Shown here: positions 34,701 to 47,068 of the stretch, in pieces
Numbering within the stretch: the first letter of the stretch is position 1
Layout of the letters: every line of letters begins with the position of its first letter
Assembly (NCBI GenBank): GCA_004794785.1
Contig: SJOL01009432.1
Span: 519,795-583,794 of the forward strand
Length of the DNA stretch: 64,000 nucleotides
Direction: 5' to 3'
Origin: Opisthorchis felineus
Lineage: Eukaryota; Platyhelminthes; Trematoda; Opisthorchiida; Opisthorchiidae
Made by a program: the position numbers and the translations under genes
Notes under the pieces: generated by a model
What the model saw: only the letters and a program-made list of their open reading frames with translations
The model's database searches: none
Told to the model about the DNA's origin: nothing

Positions 34701-37700
34701 CAACTAATCAATTGAGAGTTATTAGATACCGTTTGGAAACTATGTAAGCACCCCGCATAAATGATGTGCTCGCTTTTATTTGCGTTGGAACTTTAGCAGT
34801 CCAACTTCCAAGTTTAGCAAACGGATCAATAACCAAGTAGTTTCTAACGCTTGATATGCGCTTCACTGGCCGTTGCAGTAGGCCATCTATTCGTCAGTCA
34901 CAGCTTCCACTCCACACTCTTTTTTGTCTCAGATGGGTAAGTGTGTCATGGAAACCAGCAACATCAAAAGGTGTGCAATATGTTAGCTTAGTTTTTAATA
35001 CCACCTGGTCACCAGAGCCAGGATTTCACGTCGTAGATATAATTCAGTCCTTTGTTGCTACGATATTTCAACGATAATGCAAAACCAGCTGGTGATCATA
35101 TGCACCAGATATCAAATTAGTTCATCAACGAAAAAAACGAAGTCTGATCTGTTGTTACAGAATGATTTATATGTGGCTGAAAATCCAACGACATCACAAC
35201 CGATAAAGAGTACTGTTTTGGAAACTTTCTGAGAGAGTCCTCATTACAACGGTTACTATGTTCAGCTATGCATTCTTGACTTCAACAGATAATATTTGAA
35301 CCTGACAGAAGCAACCTGACCATCGCTTACTATTTGTAGGAATCTAACAGTACAAATCGTTTCACTTTTCAGAAGGATGACGTAAACCAACTCACCTCTA
35401 TCCAGAGCACGCTTTGCTGAACACGGTAAATCAATTTTGGACGAGATGTTTATGTAGCTTTTTTATCTATAATAACCGTTATTGAAGCCACTAATCTCAA
35501 AATTGGTCCTAAAAGCAACCCATCTTACCTGGACGTTCGATCTTGGCCTTCACTGCATATTAGGTTGATAAGGTATTTTACAGAAAACAAGATGGTTTGT
35601 AAATGGGGATAGACAACTACAAAATTCTATTAGGTAGAAATATGTTGTTTGTCTTTAAAATTATCGAACAGCGTGGAAGTTGCTTACGTAGTGCCAAGTA
35701 TTCAACCACTGAATAGCAGAAAGAATGCAAAAGATATCGTCAAATTGGTATCAAAATATTTGCTGCAGTCATACTTGAATGCCATGGTTTTAAGCAGTTC
35801 TACTTACAGCGTCTATCGCAAACTAAATAAAGGTTTTGAAAAAAATTAATGAAACGTAACTGTACGAGCTTTGCAATGGTGCACGAAGTTGACTCAGTAA
35901 ATTTCTGGAAAGTTATATATTGGTATGTTTTTTTCAACTTAAAGCTGCACTTCAAGTAAAAGTTTAAAGATACTTAGTAACAAAATAGGGTATACGAGTA
36001 TTGGATGGTCTAAATTTTAAAACGAAGTGCAACACCGCTGTGTATCAAGTAAACCTTATTTTTCTATTGCGCAAAAAATTTCATTGCTATCAAACACGGT
36101 GTAAACTTATTAGGTCTTGCACAATCCCCCTCAGATAAAGACAATAAATTTTGGAAATTAAATTTTTGTACGGAAAGACGTGTGAGGACATCACCATTAT
36201 TCAGCTCGGGAGTTGAACGATTTGTGTTTCTGGTTGCGATATTCATCATGATTTGGTGTTTCAATAAGTGACCAAAGATGCTTTTACTCTGTGGCGCCAA
36301 TTTTGCCTTCTGACATAACGAGAACGTGTCGTGTGATCTCCACTTCCATAAGTACTTGTTACAAATTACCTATTTCGACTTACTTTGAACAGCGGCATTC
36401 TTGGCTGGCAGTGAAATGGAATGGATTGAGTTAGGTTCCAAGCACATGTACTTTGGTCTCATTGAAAAGAATGTGTCTACATTTTTAACATTTTTGAAAC
36501 TGCCAGAATTCGTCCTCTAGCAACCAGCTTTCAAAATGAACGTAGTAAACAAAAGTAGTTTTATTCATTGACTCGCTTACCCGATGAGGAGTATCTCGTG
36601 TACTCTAGATGACAACAGGTGATGGCGTAAAATTAAAAATTGTTCACCGAAATGGAACTTTGACTAACGACCAAACACTGAAGTAATAACGGTTGCGAGT
36701 AACTATTTGTAAGAATTAACGTATTCGCCGTAAGACAACGTCATACCCATCTCACATCCAAAGCAGTCAATCTCACAGACCACAGTCATCACACTGGTGT
36801 CTATGAAGAGGATACCCACTTCCAATTGAATCTTGCATTGTGAAAAGACTACAAAAAATATTGAAACCTAAAAAAACACGTACTTTGATGCCAATCTACA
36901 AGAACAAATAAACTGTACTCAAAAACCAATGCCTTCAGTAAAATAGCATTTAATCTGTTGAACTACGGAAGTCTTGAATTTATCGAGTACGGATTCAGCA
37001 CAATTTTGGATATTGCGTGAGACAGCACTTGAAGCAATCAGTCCACAGGCTTACTTAACATCGGTTTGTTTTTATTTTTTCTGAAGTCCTTGCTTGAACA
37101 CCATTTTACTTACTTGAAACTTTTTCAAAGTCATAAGCTGGGAAGAAAAGTCGGTCAAGGTTGTTCAAGACCTCACGCAATATTTGACATAGAAATGGAA
37201 ACAAAGTTGATGAAAACTTAGATAGATTTACTTATAAATGTGCATAAATTTTCTTTTTTTTATATCAGGGGCTTATCCAAAGTTTCATAGACAGGACAAC
37301 CTGAGAAACAAAGATGAAGCCGGAAAATTGTACACACTGTTATGCCATATGACATTCACCGGTTTATTTGACTTATAGTGACCTCTTCAGCTACCAGGTT
37401 ATTATTAGTTTTAAAAAGACAGTATTTATCGTCTTGTGCCAACTGTTTCTAGTGTCAAGATGTGAAGGCGAATGATTACCGCTTATTGGTTACAATATTT
37501 GCCCCACTAAAACATCGCATCGTAACACTCGTTTATAATTATTCAACATACCGAATGGTGGACCGTGTGACGAAGATTTCTATATTGGTTAAACCCAGCG
37601 CTAGTTCTCTAAATTTTAAACACATCCATTAATTAGGGAATAACAAGACGTTAAGCCTGCACGGTTTTTAAGCAAACGTTTTGAGCATCAAACTTCCTTT

Positions 37701-39915
37701 AAAACCATGCAGTAAGGAGGAATCTATCAGCTTATATTCTATCTGAAGATAATTATGGTTCTAAGTGAGTCAACTTCTTTGTGACGTATGGTATCGTTCA
37801 ATGAAGCCACAATCACTTGCCTATCTGCCACTGAGCTGACAATTCTCGCCAACTTTATGTTGTTCCTTCACAGCCATTAAAATGCAATCAAATGTTAATT
37901 TACAACAAACAACTTGGACGACTTACCATCTAAAGACGAATGTTTGGAAGTTCATGTAAAGCGCAAAAAAATACTTAATTGAAAACTACAGTTTAAGCCA
38001 GTATTTAAATCTATAACATGGAAAATATGTCTCTTTGCTTTGGGAGTTTCAAGCATGAATCCCTGCAGTTTTGGAAATAAATGACTTGGCCATGAGGGTT
38101 GTGTCTCTTTACCTATTCATGCATTGAACGGGCATATTTGGAATATTTTCATGCGAAACGTTCTGCTGTAGCTCCCACGTGCCATAAATTAATATCCGGT
38201 TTACGCGGCCGTCCCCTTTTTACAGGTAAGACAAAAAATAGCAGAACAGCAGGTAAAAATTTTATGAAGTTGTTCGACAATGCGATCATACGGTTAGCAC
38301 TATGACCTTAATAATGCCAATACAAAACGAAGGGTTTGGAAAGTTTCCGAAGGTCGTTTTGCGAGAAAAACATTACTTGAGTCACCAAAGCGGTAGGCTT
38401 CCTTAGCCCTGTCAGTGTTTATTTGAAGATGCAAGAGACTATTCATTACATATAACCGGTCGCCATGAAAACGTATGCATTCGCGTGACCTCACAATGTT
38501 TTAATAATTCATAGGAAAACGAATTTTGCGAACACTAGTGACAGAGGGTGTACCACAAAAGGGTTGAGCTGGTTTTAAAGACTGTAGAGCCAACCTAATT
38601 GGTTGAGAAAGATAAGGAACATGCTCCCACGCCGTGGTGCCGGGACTTTAAAAAATTTGTTATAACCTTACTGCCAGTAGTTATCAACTCGTTCGACAGA
38701 CCAAATTCTTTTAAGAAACATTTCACCAATAAGGCCGCAGGAAAATAAAAATACATCCATATTCGTATTCACAGACATGTGCAACACATCCCCCGAGAAA
38801 TTGCTAGATCGTTCCTATGCGGTAGACTACAAACAACTATACTCAGTTGTTAAGTATGACATTTACTTGATCACCTGCCACTGAATAAAAACGACTATTT
38901 TGTACAGGAAAAGTATGTTTTCTACTAGGATGAGTTTTATACGCCAGCAGTTGGCTAATAATCCAAGACAAAGGTATTTTATTGTATTTTTTACACCGTC
39001 AATATTTCATACCTGGCTAACTCCAAGAAACGACATAAATTATTTGTTTCGTGAATTTTTATAACCATTCTGCTTTGCTTAGCTTTGCAGCTCCAACTGG
39101 ACCTTGACATACGCCACTTTTAATAACAAACACATCTTACATAAAAGCACAGCGAGTCACCCGGTACAGTCTAACTGTACTGAAACAGTAACCACTAAAC
39201 AAAAAAACAAGAACAATGAAAAGTTAACCGCGATGTACCCTGCCTTTACGGGACGTAATTCTTATTTCCACGGAGTTCTGAAGCGTAAAATGTGCTCCAA
39301 GTTTGGCATTTAGCAACAAATATCTGCAGACCAATATCTTAGTCTCACAAGCAGGTATCAGGAAGGCTGTTGTGTTATGCACGAAAATGACGTCATCAGT
39401 GAACCCCTCATGGGATATAACCTACCATCAACTACTGAATTAATAAAGCTCATTGAACAATGCAAGATGAAGAATTCCGGCTTGAAAAGGAACAATGATC
39501 ACTTTTTAGTTCTAAAAAATTAGGTGGGGTGCTCCTGCAACAGAACTTCAGTTTTGCGGTGGCAAACTCGTGGTTAAACAATTGTTCCCTTGATATCCAC
39601 GCGGCCTTTCATAGTTTATATATTTTCAGTCCCTTGAAATCTCGTAAATTTAAAAAACGGACGACGCTTTTCTATGTAGCTGAGCAAGTTGCATTCTTTT
39701 ATTTCGGATAAATAAAATTAAAATTCTTGCTCGGAAGAAAGATCAACCGTAAAAGGCTTTCGGGGGCATGTTCACTTTAATTTCTTGATAATCATGCCAT
39801 ATCTGGAAGCAGAAGTGAAGTATGCGTTTCCCTTACAATCGTTGTAACACACTATTCATCGGTATTTAAAAGCTTCTGAAATCGAACAAATTGGAGTAAC
39901 CTAACCTGGAAATTA
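25701..39915. other. Long AT-rich stretch without recognised gene
   Basis: More than 14 kb with only short open frames, none with a motif I know and none flanked by an obvious conserved exon pattern. Local low-complexity patches occur, for example TATA/GTATAC-rich sequence at 32,101-32,127 and a short gtgagtaatatgc-type stutter at 33,785-33,830. It may be intergenic, or intron of a gene whose exons are elsewhere. Confidence 0.4.
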
Positions 39916-39919
39916 ACAC

Positions 39920-40040
39920 AGAGAGGCTCGAACTCGCAGCCCCTCAGTTAGCAGTTTGAACGCCTAATCGGTCGGCCACGAGCGGCAGATGAGCAGTATA
40001 GTCAACTTGCACTTAGACAGGAGTAGACACCGCTCGTCCC
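39920..40040 (-). repeat. tRNA-like SINE with shared head, copy 1
   Basis: On the minus strand a head block gacgagcggtgtctactcctgtct (40,038 leftward) is followed by a tRNA-like part. That part has an A box ctcgtggccgaccgattaggc and a B box gcgagttcgagcctc near 39,922-39,937. The tRNA part looks like a Ser/Leu-type tRNA. The same head and A box occur at 43,604 (plus) and 59,115 (minus), defining a family. Confidence 0.65.
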
Positions 40041-40094
40041 TTAGTCACGTAATACACGTCAAGTAGTCACACTTGCTGTAGTGTGAGGATATTT

Positions 40095-40132
40095 GCGAGT
40101 TCAAGACATTCTGGGGTTTCGTGAGATGCGCA
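40095..40132 (+). repeat. SINE fragment (B box and downstream), same family
   Basis: The stretch gcgagttcaagac followed by attctggggtttcgtgagatg matches the B box and body of the copy at 43,706-43,745 (gcgtgtccgagac, then tgtctgggctttcgcgagatg). The head and A box are missing. It lies close to, and opposed to, the copy at 39,920-40,040. Confidence 0.5.
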
Positions 40133-42915
40133 TAGCTGATGGTTTTCAATGAGAACGGAACAGATGTTCATTACTTTTCGGCTTTTCAGCATAAATTGGC
40201 TTCACTGACAGGAAGAAATTTCCTTTTAACTACTTACATCTGCACTTTCTGCATGAAAAAATGAAAATCCACTGGTTAAGCCATCAATAACTTACCTTGC
40301 GGCAATATTGGTACCAACGGGGATGTTGTAGCTGTGGATAATTTTGTTGGCCCGTTATATTCCATTTCATAGGAATAAATTATTGAACATCAATAATAAA
40401 ATTAAAATAACATAAAAATGAATTCCACACTCCGACGGTGTTTTTTAAGTCAAACAACCGCTTTTTAGGGTGGGTTTACAATAATTATTTCCAATAATGT
40501 TGTTGGAATGTTGGATACAAGCTGGACGGACGAATGATGGACACATTCATTTGTGTCTACTGAGTGCGGCTATTTCGCCGTGATTTTGAAGGCTCAACGC
40601 TCATTATGCATTCCGTCTTATATCTTACTACTTTCGCAGCATGGTCTGTTGCACAGCAATCCTCCAACTTCTGTTCACAATTCAAGAACACACAGAACGA
40701 TGACGGTCCTACTATTCGCGGCATAAATTAGCTGGAAAAAGAGAAGTACATGAGCATCCCACCAAAGCCCTCCTCCGCCTCGGTAAATGTAGCGACAGTG
40801 GTTTCTACGACGCAGACTGTTTTGGAAGGTTATCTCTTTGATGTGATTGATATTCGATATCCACCGTCTATTTCCGTTCCATGCATCTATACACTAGCGC
40901 ACTCTTCGTAAACACTGACTTTTTAGTCTACAGGACACAACTCTAATATAACTGGCTTCTTCCATGCATTACTTTTACTGGAGTTGAGCTCGCTCCTTGT
41001 GAACTCCGATAATTTTTCCCAGTTAGTTGTGTAATCATTCGTGTGTAAGCGTCATGCATTTCCATATATTGTATGATTTAAACTTTCATACGAAGGCCCA
41101 AAAGCTGCTCGTGTCTACTGAATATGCACCCATTTTTGGTGAGGTGGCGTAATTGGTTGCAATGAAACGAGCACTTTACCATCTGAAAGCGGATGGCGAT
41201 ATGACCTTAAGTATGTAGTCAGTCAGCGTGATAGCAGAGGCCTTGTGAGTTGGGCTGCATAAATGTTCAAGTATATTCTATCCGAAAGGTCACGGGGAAC
41301 AACTAGCATCTGAGTTGCAACTTAAGGAAGTTTTACACAAGACGCTACTCTATGAGTGATCACGGAAGAAGGTCAAGCACTTGCTGTTTTTTTAATCTAC
41401 CCATCTCATGAATGGTTCACGGCCGTAGAATAAGTCACACGACCTGAGGTCCATATTTCAGGAGCAATTACTTACTCCTTATTGAGACTACGGGTCTTGA
41501 TCGTTGCTTGGCGGTACAGATTAGCAGCATCGATAAATCATCAGCATACTAGTCTTTTGACCATCAAGTAAACCAGATTGAATTTCATTCCACATATTCA
41601 TAGTACCGTTTGCATAAAACTGTAACAAAAGTGTCATTTGTGGAGAAACTCACTAGGTTTAGGCTCTGAAATAGGCAGCATAATGGGTATTTTATATGCA
41701 TGCATTTGCGTCAAACGAATACACAATTATCTAAGAGCGAAAAATCTATATCCGGAAAGTATTAAAACAACCGTATAAGTCAAACAAAGAACTCCCTGTC
41801 CCATAACCTATAGGTTTTATTCACTGAAGTTCTGGAGACTGCTTCAAGTAATTTAAGGATGTACTATCAAGTCCCACAAGCTTCCGTGGGTAACTGAGTA
41901 ACAGGTTAACAATTCGGAATGAAAGATTCAAATATACATGTAGTCAGTATTACCACCATTCACTGGGTAGGAGAAGGCGTTTTACTGGTGTCATTTGATG
42001 GTCAAGTTATTACCTACAGTACACTACTTATTGGAGGACTTGTCAGAAAGAATTCGGCCGAATCTAATGGCGATGTACGTGAACAAATTTCAAATTAGAC
42101 AAAATTAAAAACAACAACAGTCTTTAGTTTTCTTGCCAGTTAAGAAAAGACGACGGATGTTCTGTTACGTTGTTCTCGTTTGTTGTTGATAGCGTTGTAT
42201 TCTACTCTAGACTTTGTCATGGCACTCGACTAGAAAATGTCTTTTCTATGTTGTCAAAGTGAGCTATTGAAACTGATGTAAAATGTGAAGTGATTTGGTC
42301 ATTTTTACCACAATATCTGTCACAGAATGTTTTGAAAAGGGCGATTTATTTGGGTTTTACGGTAAAGAAGACAAACAGGTTTTAAATCTCTAAATGAATG
42401 GTGCATTTGTAACACGGTATAGTGCTTGATAGAATTTTATTCTTCCATCAGACTGTATTGTGTTTGTGTATCGTGTTGTGTAGAGAGCGTGTCTTCTTGT
42501 ACCACTGCCTTACTTCAGTGGTTAAAAATTCCTAACAGATCGTTTCCATTTCTTCTGAGATGCTTGAGTTGTCCACGTCAAACTAGACAGGGACTGTAGG
42601 TTCTTTCAAATCAACCACCCTCTGGTTTATTTCCAGTTATCTAATCGGTAAATATGACTGCTTGAGATTTGCTAAAACGTATTGCTTCAACCAGAAGCAG
42701 TGAGTGGACTCTTTTGTAACATTATTGTGAGGAAATGCAGCAACGAGAATAAATACACTCGGTGTTTTGGTTGTAAATTCATAGAGAACATAGGGCAAAG
42801 TGGAATGTTTGTTGAGTAATTTGTTAGTAGCAACAATAAACAGAAAACCGTTCAGCAGTAACACTCCAAGTGCATTGCTGCTACGTCATCTAAAATGATT
42901 ACAGAGACCAAGATA
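40133..42915. other. Stretch without recognised gene
   Basis: No protein motif was recognised. A weak tRNA-like A box (tggcgtaattggtt, about 41,145) has no good B box after it. Confidence 0.35.
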
Positions 42916-42919
42916 TTGC

Positions 42920-43015
42920 AAGGTTGCCAAGCCCGGGTGAGGGTTTAAACCACGAACGATCCGGTAAGTAAGTTCGTTCCATAGCCGCCAAACTAGCTGA
43001 GACTCTGTACTCAAG
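42920..43015 (-). repeat. tRNA-like SINE remnant
   Basis: On the minus strand, agctagtttggcggctatgg is followed about 25 bases on by cgtggtttaaaccctcac, which holds a near-perfect B box (ggtttaaaccc). The spacing suits a tRNA-derived SINE. The sequence differs from the head-bearing family at 39.9, 43.6 and 59.1 kb. Confidence 0.45.
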
Positions 43016-43197
43016 CCCAGCTCGAATAAAAGAATAGGTGCACACCACCTCTATCACAACAAAAGTATTTGCGTTTAATTGCATAACTGCGAATGTGAGC
43101 TTCTTGATTCAGGTAATCCGTGAAGTAGAGTGATACCCAAAATAATGTGGGCCATCCGTATTTAAAACCTAATCAAATCGAGGTCTTTTACAAAAAG

Positions 43198-43227
43198 TAT
43201 ATATATATATATATNTATATATATATG
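43198..43227. repeat. AT dinucleotide microsatellite with an unresolved base
   Basis: A TA repeat of about 30 bases. Base 43,215 is N, the only ambiguous base I noticed. Repeat length here is not reliable. Confidence 0.95.
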
Positions 43228-43603
43228 AAAGCCTGTAACTCCGCCAGTTGACAACAGCTCTACCTAGGAAGATCACATACACAAAGAAATTTGTGATGTT
43301 TGAAAAATGGATACTAATATGCCCTAACCAGATTAAAAGTGCATAAACATATTTCATGAAAAGTGAAGTTTTGGACCGGAAACAGTGTGAGAAACAGTAC
43401 TCATCACCTGAATTACGTAGAATGTGGATATATGAGGGCACCCTGTGCTGAAAAGTTGAAAAGTACTGCACAGCTGTTTCATCCTCATTGGGGACCATCA
43501 GCAATGTGCCACTTACGAAACTCTATCAGGGAACTCCATTTGGGAAGTTATCAATCAAGAAGCCAGCCAAAACTTGGACACGTCTTTCGGATTCTATGAC
43601 CAA

Positions 43604-43750
43604 AGGATGAGTGGCACTGCATCCTGTCTGAATGCGAGTAATCACGATACCCATCAGGCACTCGTGGCCGGACGGTTAAGTGTCTAAACTGCTTAACGGG
43701 AGATCGCGTGTCCGAGACTGTCTGGGCTTTCGCGAGATGTGCAATGATAA
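43604..43750 (+). repeat. tRNA-like SINE with shared head, copy 2
   Basis: The head ggatgagtggcactgcatcc and tgtctgaatgcgag is followed by actcgtggccggacggttaag (A box), then by gcgtgtccgagactg (weakened B box) at 43,706-43,720. The body tgtctgggctttcgcgagatg matches the fragment at 40,095-40,132. This is the most complete copy in the window, and its tail may run to about 43,860. Confidence 0.65.
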
Positions 43751-43860
43751 TGATGAAGAGCGTGAATAAAATTGTTGTACAGTGCTCGTTGGCTTTTTGA
43801 CATGGATAAAATCCACCTACAGGACGAAAAGTCCAATGGACAGTGAGTTCGCCTTGCGCA

Positions 43861-46800
43861 ACTATAAGTATGTATATTATTTGTTCTATTCTGAACCAGT
43901 GATTACGTATTTTGGATTAGCTTAATTACTCCACAATGTTTCCATTGTCCCCATCTTTGCATCACGTAAGAAGTTTTGGTAGTGGAAATATTCTAAAGGC
44001 CGCTTCTGCTCAATTACTTCACCTCATTCCATTTTGGGAATGGCTCAAGCGACGGAATACTCGAATTTTAGTTTTTGGTCAACATTCCTTGTAGTGGTGA
44101 ATTTACGGGTTGAACGAATGGCAAATACAGTCGCTTGAAGGCCTAGAGCGGGATTGCATCATCTTTTTTCTCAGCGCAAGCATCGTCGTGATAGAGTTGG
44201 TAAAAAGCAACTGCTTATTCAATTGAATCTTTTGACCAAAACAAAGTGGCAAATAAAGGGAAACAATATGAAACGAGGAGGAGCTCGCCACTATCAACAA
44301 TCGAATTTCAGGTTGCGTAAACAAAGTTGTTCATGCAATTTAGACATTCTGCCAGAAAAATCACTGACAACGGTTGAATACCTTATCTTACGGTTTTTCG
44401 GATCATGTAGTGTGGACACAGTCGGTATGCTTGTTTATCCATGTCAGTCCCCAAGCCAAATACTAACCTAATACCACACTGTATAGTTTGATGGACCAGC
44501 TTCAGAATTCATGTACAAGCGAAACAGAAACGATTAGGGATTTAGATACAGTGAGCTTTTCTAAACGGGTGGATGTCACCTGTATCTAGAAGGTGCACTG
44601 GTATCTAATTAGTCAAAGACTGAAGAGTACACCCTTCTTTCTCTCACCAGGGAAACAGTTTCTTTGCAAATCTGCCAAAATTTACTTTGAGTAGGGTAAT
44701 TTGTAATCTAAAAAATGCTATTCATTTAAGCTTTCGGACCACTCCTGTTGCTAAAATAGATCTTTCGGGAGAAATCCCTGCAGTTTGAAAATAATTTTCA
44801 TAATCTACGCTCAACAATAATGAATGTCTGAGGGAGTCTGCACTAGTTTGTGATGGGGAAGAGATCAAGTGTAATCACTCTAAGAAGCCTTTGTTCAATC
44901 TTCTGGAGACGCCTCCATTGTAACTCCAACTTTTTGCTTTTCCAGTCATTTGAAGGTCCAGCGCATTCTAATACAAGATAAACTGAACCACTTACAACAG
45001 TTAAAGTCCGTTGCCCTAATTTGGTCCCGAAGAGTTTGTTGTGGGATTTTTTTACACATGGGCTATACAACTCATATTTGCTCACACGCTTATGCCTATA
45101 CTGATGTCCTATTGCCAGGCTTGTCATGTCAAGCTTTGAAGAGACATCTTGGTGACCCACTTACACAACACAACTTACAGAACAAAACGACCTTCTGGTG
45201 ATTATTTGCTTCTGCATGGTGCTATAACCAGCTAATCTCAAAGTATTTTGGCGGCATAATAATTGCGCTTGCATAGTTACGCTGAAAGAATCGCAGTTTT
45301 AGACAGTATCCGGGAAAGACAGCAGCGCCCTCAAGTTCGTATTTTCTGTACAAGGTAACACTTCTAATTGGTCACGTGGACTTCGTCAAGTAAGCCAGTG
45401 AATAAAATGGCGTTTCATCCATGAGCCTTTGTTGCAACTGTAGTAGATTTCGACTGATTCTTGCGCTGATCGTCCATAAAATGTCACGGGATCTTCAGCG
45501 AAGATGCAGGTGTTATTTGTGCAATTTCAGAACATGCTTTCAAATAAGCTTGGCTGATATGTACTAGAAATTTTGTGTGACATTGAACACATATGTGGTG
45601 CCAGTGAAATTGCTTCCATGAAGAGAAAAGATGGACAAAACCTGTATGGATGAAGCCATGGGAGGTTAAATAATCATTTCCTGATGATTTGCAAACTGAA
45701 CTATAAGATGCCTGTTATGACCTTAAAAGAACAAGTTTTAATGACAAGAATTATGCGTAGACAACGACTACAGAATAGCAAATAATAGCTAGGATAACAG
45801 CGTCAAAACTTACTGGGCGTTCTCCCTGGATGAGAATTCAGTGATAATTCTAACTGTTTATACCGTTCGGACGTACTGAAGAATTTAAACAGAGCCACCA
45901 CCAGGCGGTAAAATCGGCTTAAATTAGATGTCTTAACCAAAGTAATTCAATGACTGGACCCATTACTTGCTAAAGTGTATATGCCAAAGGATGATGGGAA
46001 ATAGTTGCAGACAATTTATACTAACGTACGTGTGCTGTCGATTTAAACTGGGGTACGCAACTGATTTTCATCCTATCAGAGCTTCCTCCCGTCAAATTGT
46101 ACGTGTCCGCACATAAACCCCTGTCGTTTTAACAGTTCTTCTCCATTCCGTATCCATTTATTCTCGATAGTTTGCATTAGGTAGGGAAATAACAGCAATT
46201 GAGTTTGGCACTTGCACATCCTTGACAGTGTCGGGACTTGGGCGCAAGACATTTGACGGGCAATGCAAGCGTGTCAAAAAACTACGCCATCGTACAGAAT
46301 GCGCACGTGTTCTGACAGGGGAATGTGATCAAGCTTGTGAACTGCGCTTGGTTTGTCCACTGTGGTCTCGAAAGATGACCCAGTAAATGATACGGTTCTG
46401 TCAGCCGATGTACCCCTCTCCCGATCAAGCAACACCACATGCAAATGAAACTGGCCGGACTTTCTTGTCAGCTAGTTGTCATTCATTAGGGGAAATTTGC
46501 AGTTTGAATTTACATTCGTTTTACAAAAAAATTTCCTTTCATTTGAACGATGAGATCAAATGATTGAAGGTCACTTACTGCAATTCGGTGGATCTAAAAT
46601 TTGTCAGTGTTGTATTTGTAAACGCTTAGATATTTGGATGTCTAGAGAAAAGAGATATTTTCGTTATCTGATTTTACAGCACAGTTTTTTCTCTTAGATT
46701 CATCACTTTCGATTTGGAGGACAATAAAAGCTGTCAGTAAAAGTGGAGTAAGTAATCTAAGGTCTGTTTAGTGGAAACAAAATATCTCACACTCGGTTTT

Positions 46801-47020
46801 GCAGCAGTATTTCTTGCAACGTTAGTCAACCTTAATGAATCCTGATATGCTGAATATTTTTGCCTTAGATCACTGTGCTACGAAAAATGCTGTTGGATTT
46901 CGGTGACAAAAGTCAACCTAGGTAGACTCATTCTAAACCTAGTTTCAATTCTCATCTTTAAATGCATTTTTTTTGCGGTACACGAATTTGTTTAGATTGT
47001 TTTTGTTCATTTTGTTCATA
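43861..47020. other. Stretch without recognised gene
   Basis: Several open frames of about 100 codons (44,154-44,471 plus; 44,843-45,160 minus) show no firm family. The minus one ends L-Q-K-I-E-Q-R-L-L-R-V-I, faintly like a LINE thumb, but without other support. Confidence 0.35.
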
Positions 47021-47068
47021 TATATATGTATACGTATATATGTATATGTATACATGTATACATATATT
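47021..47068. repeat. ATGTATAC-rich simple repeat with a 24-base palindrome
   Basis: A run of alternating atatgtatac-type sequence. Bases 47,043-47,066 form a perfect palindrome centred on catg. Such sequences arise easily by slippage and can extrude hairpins. Confidence 0.8.

Noticed and set aside
41145..41215. tRNA-like A box (tggcgtaattggtt)
   Set aside because: The supposed B box matches only about half of the consensus.
44843..45160. Minus-strand frame ending L-Q-K-I-E-Q-R-L-L-R-V-I, like a LINE thumb region
   Set aside because: One short motif only; no reverse transcriptase blocks were found upstream on the same strand.
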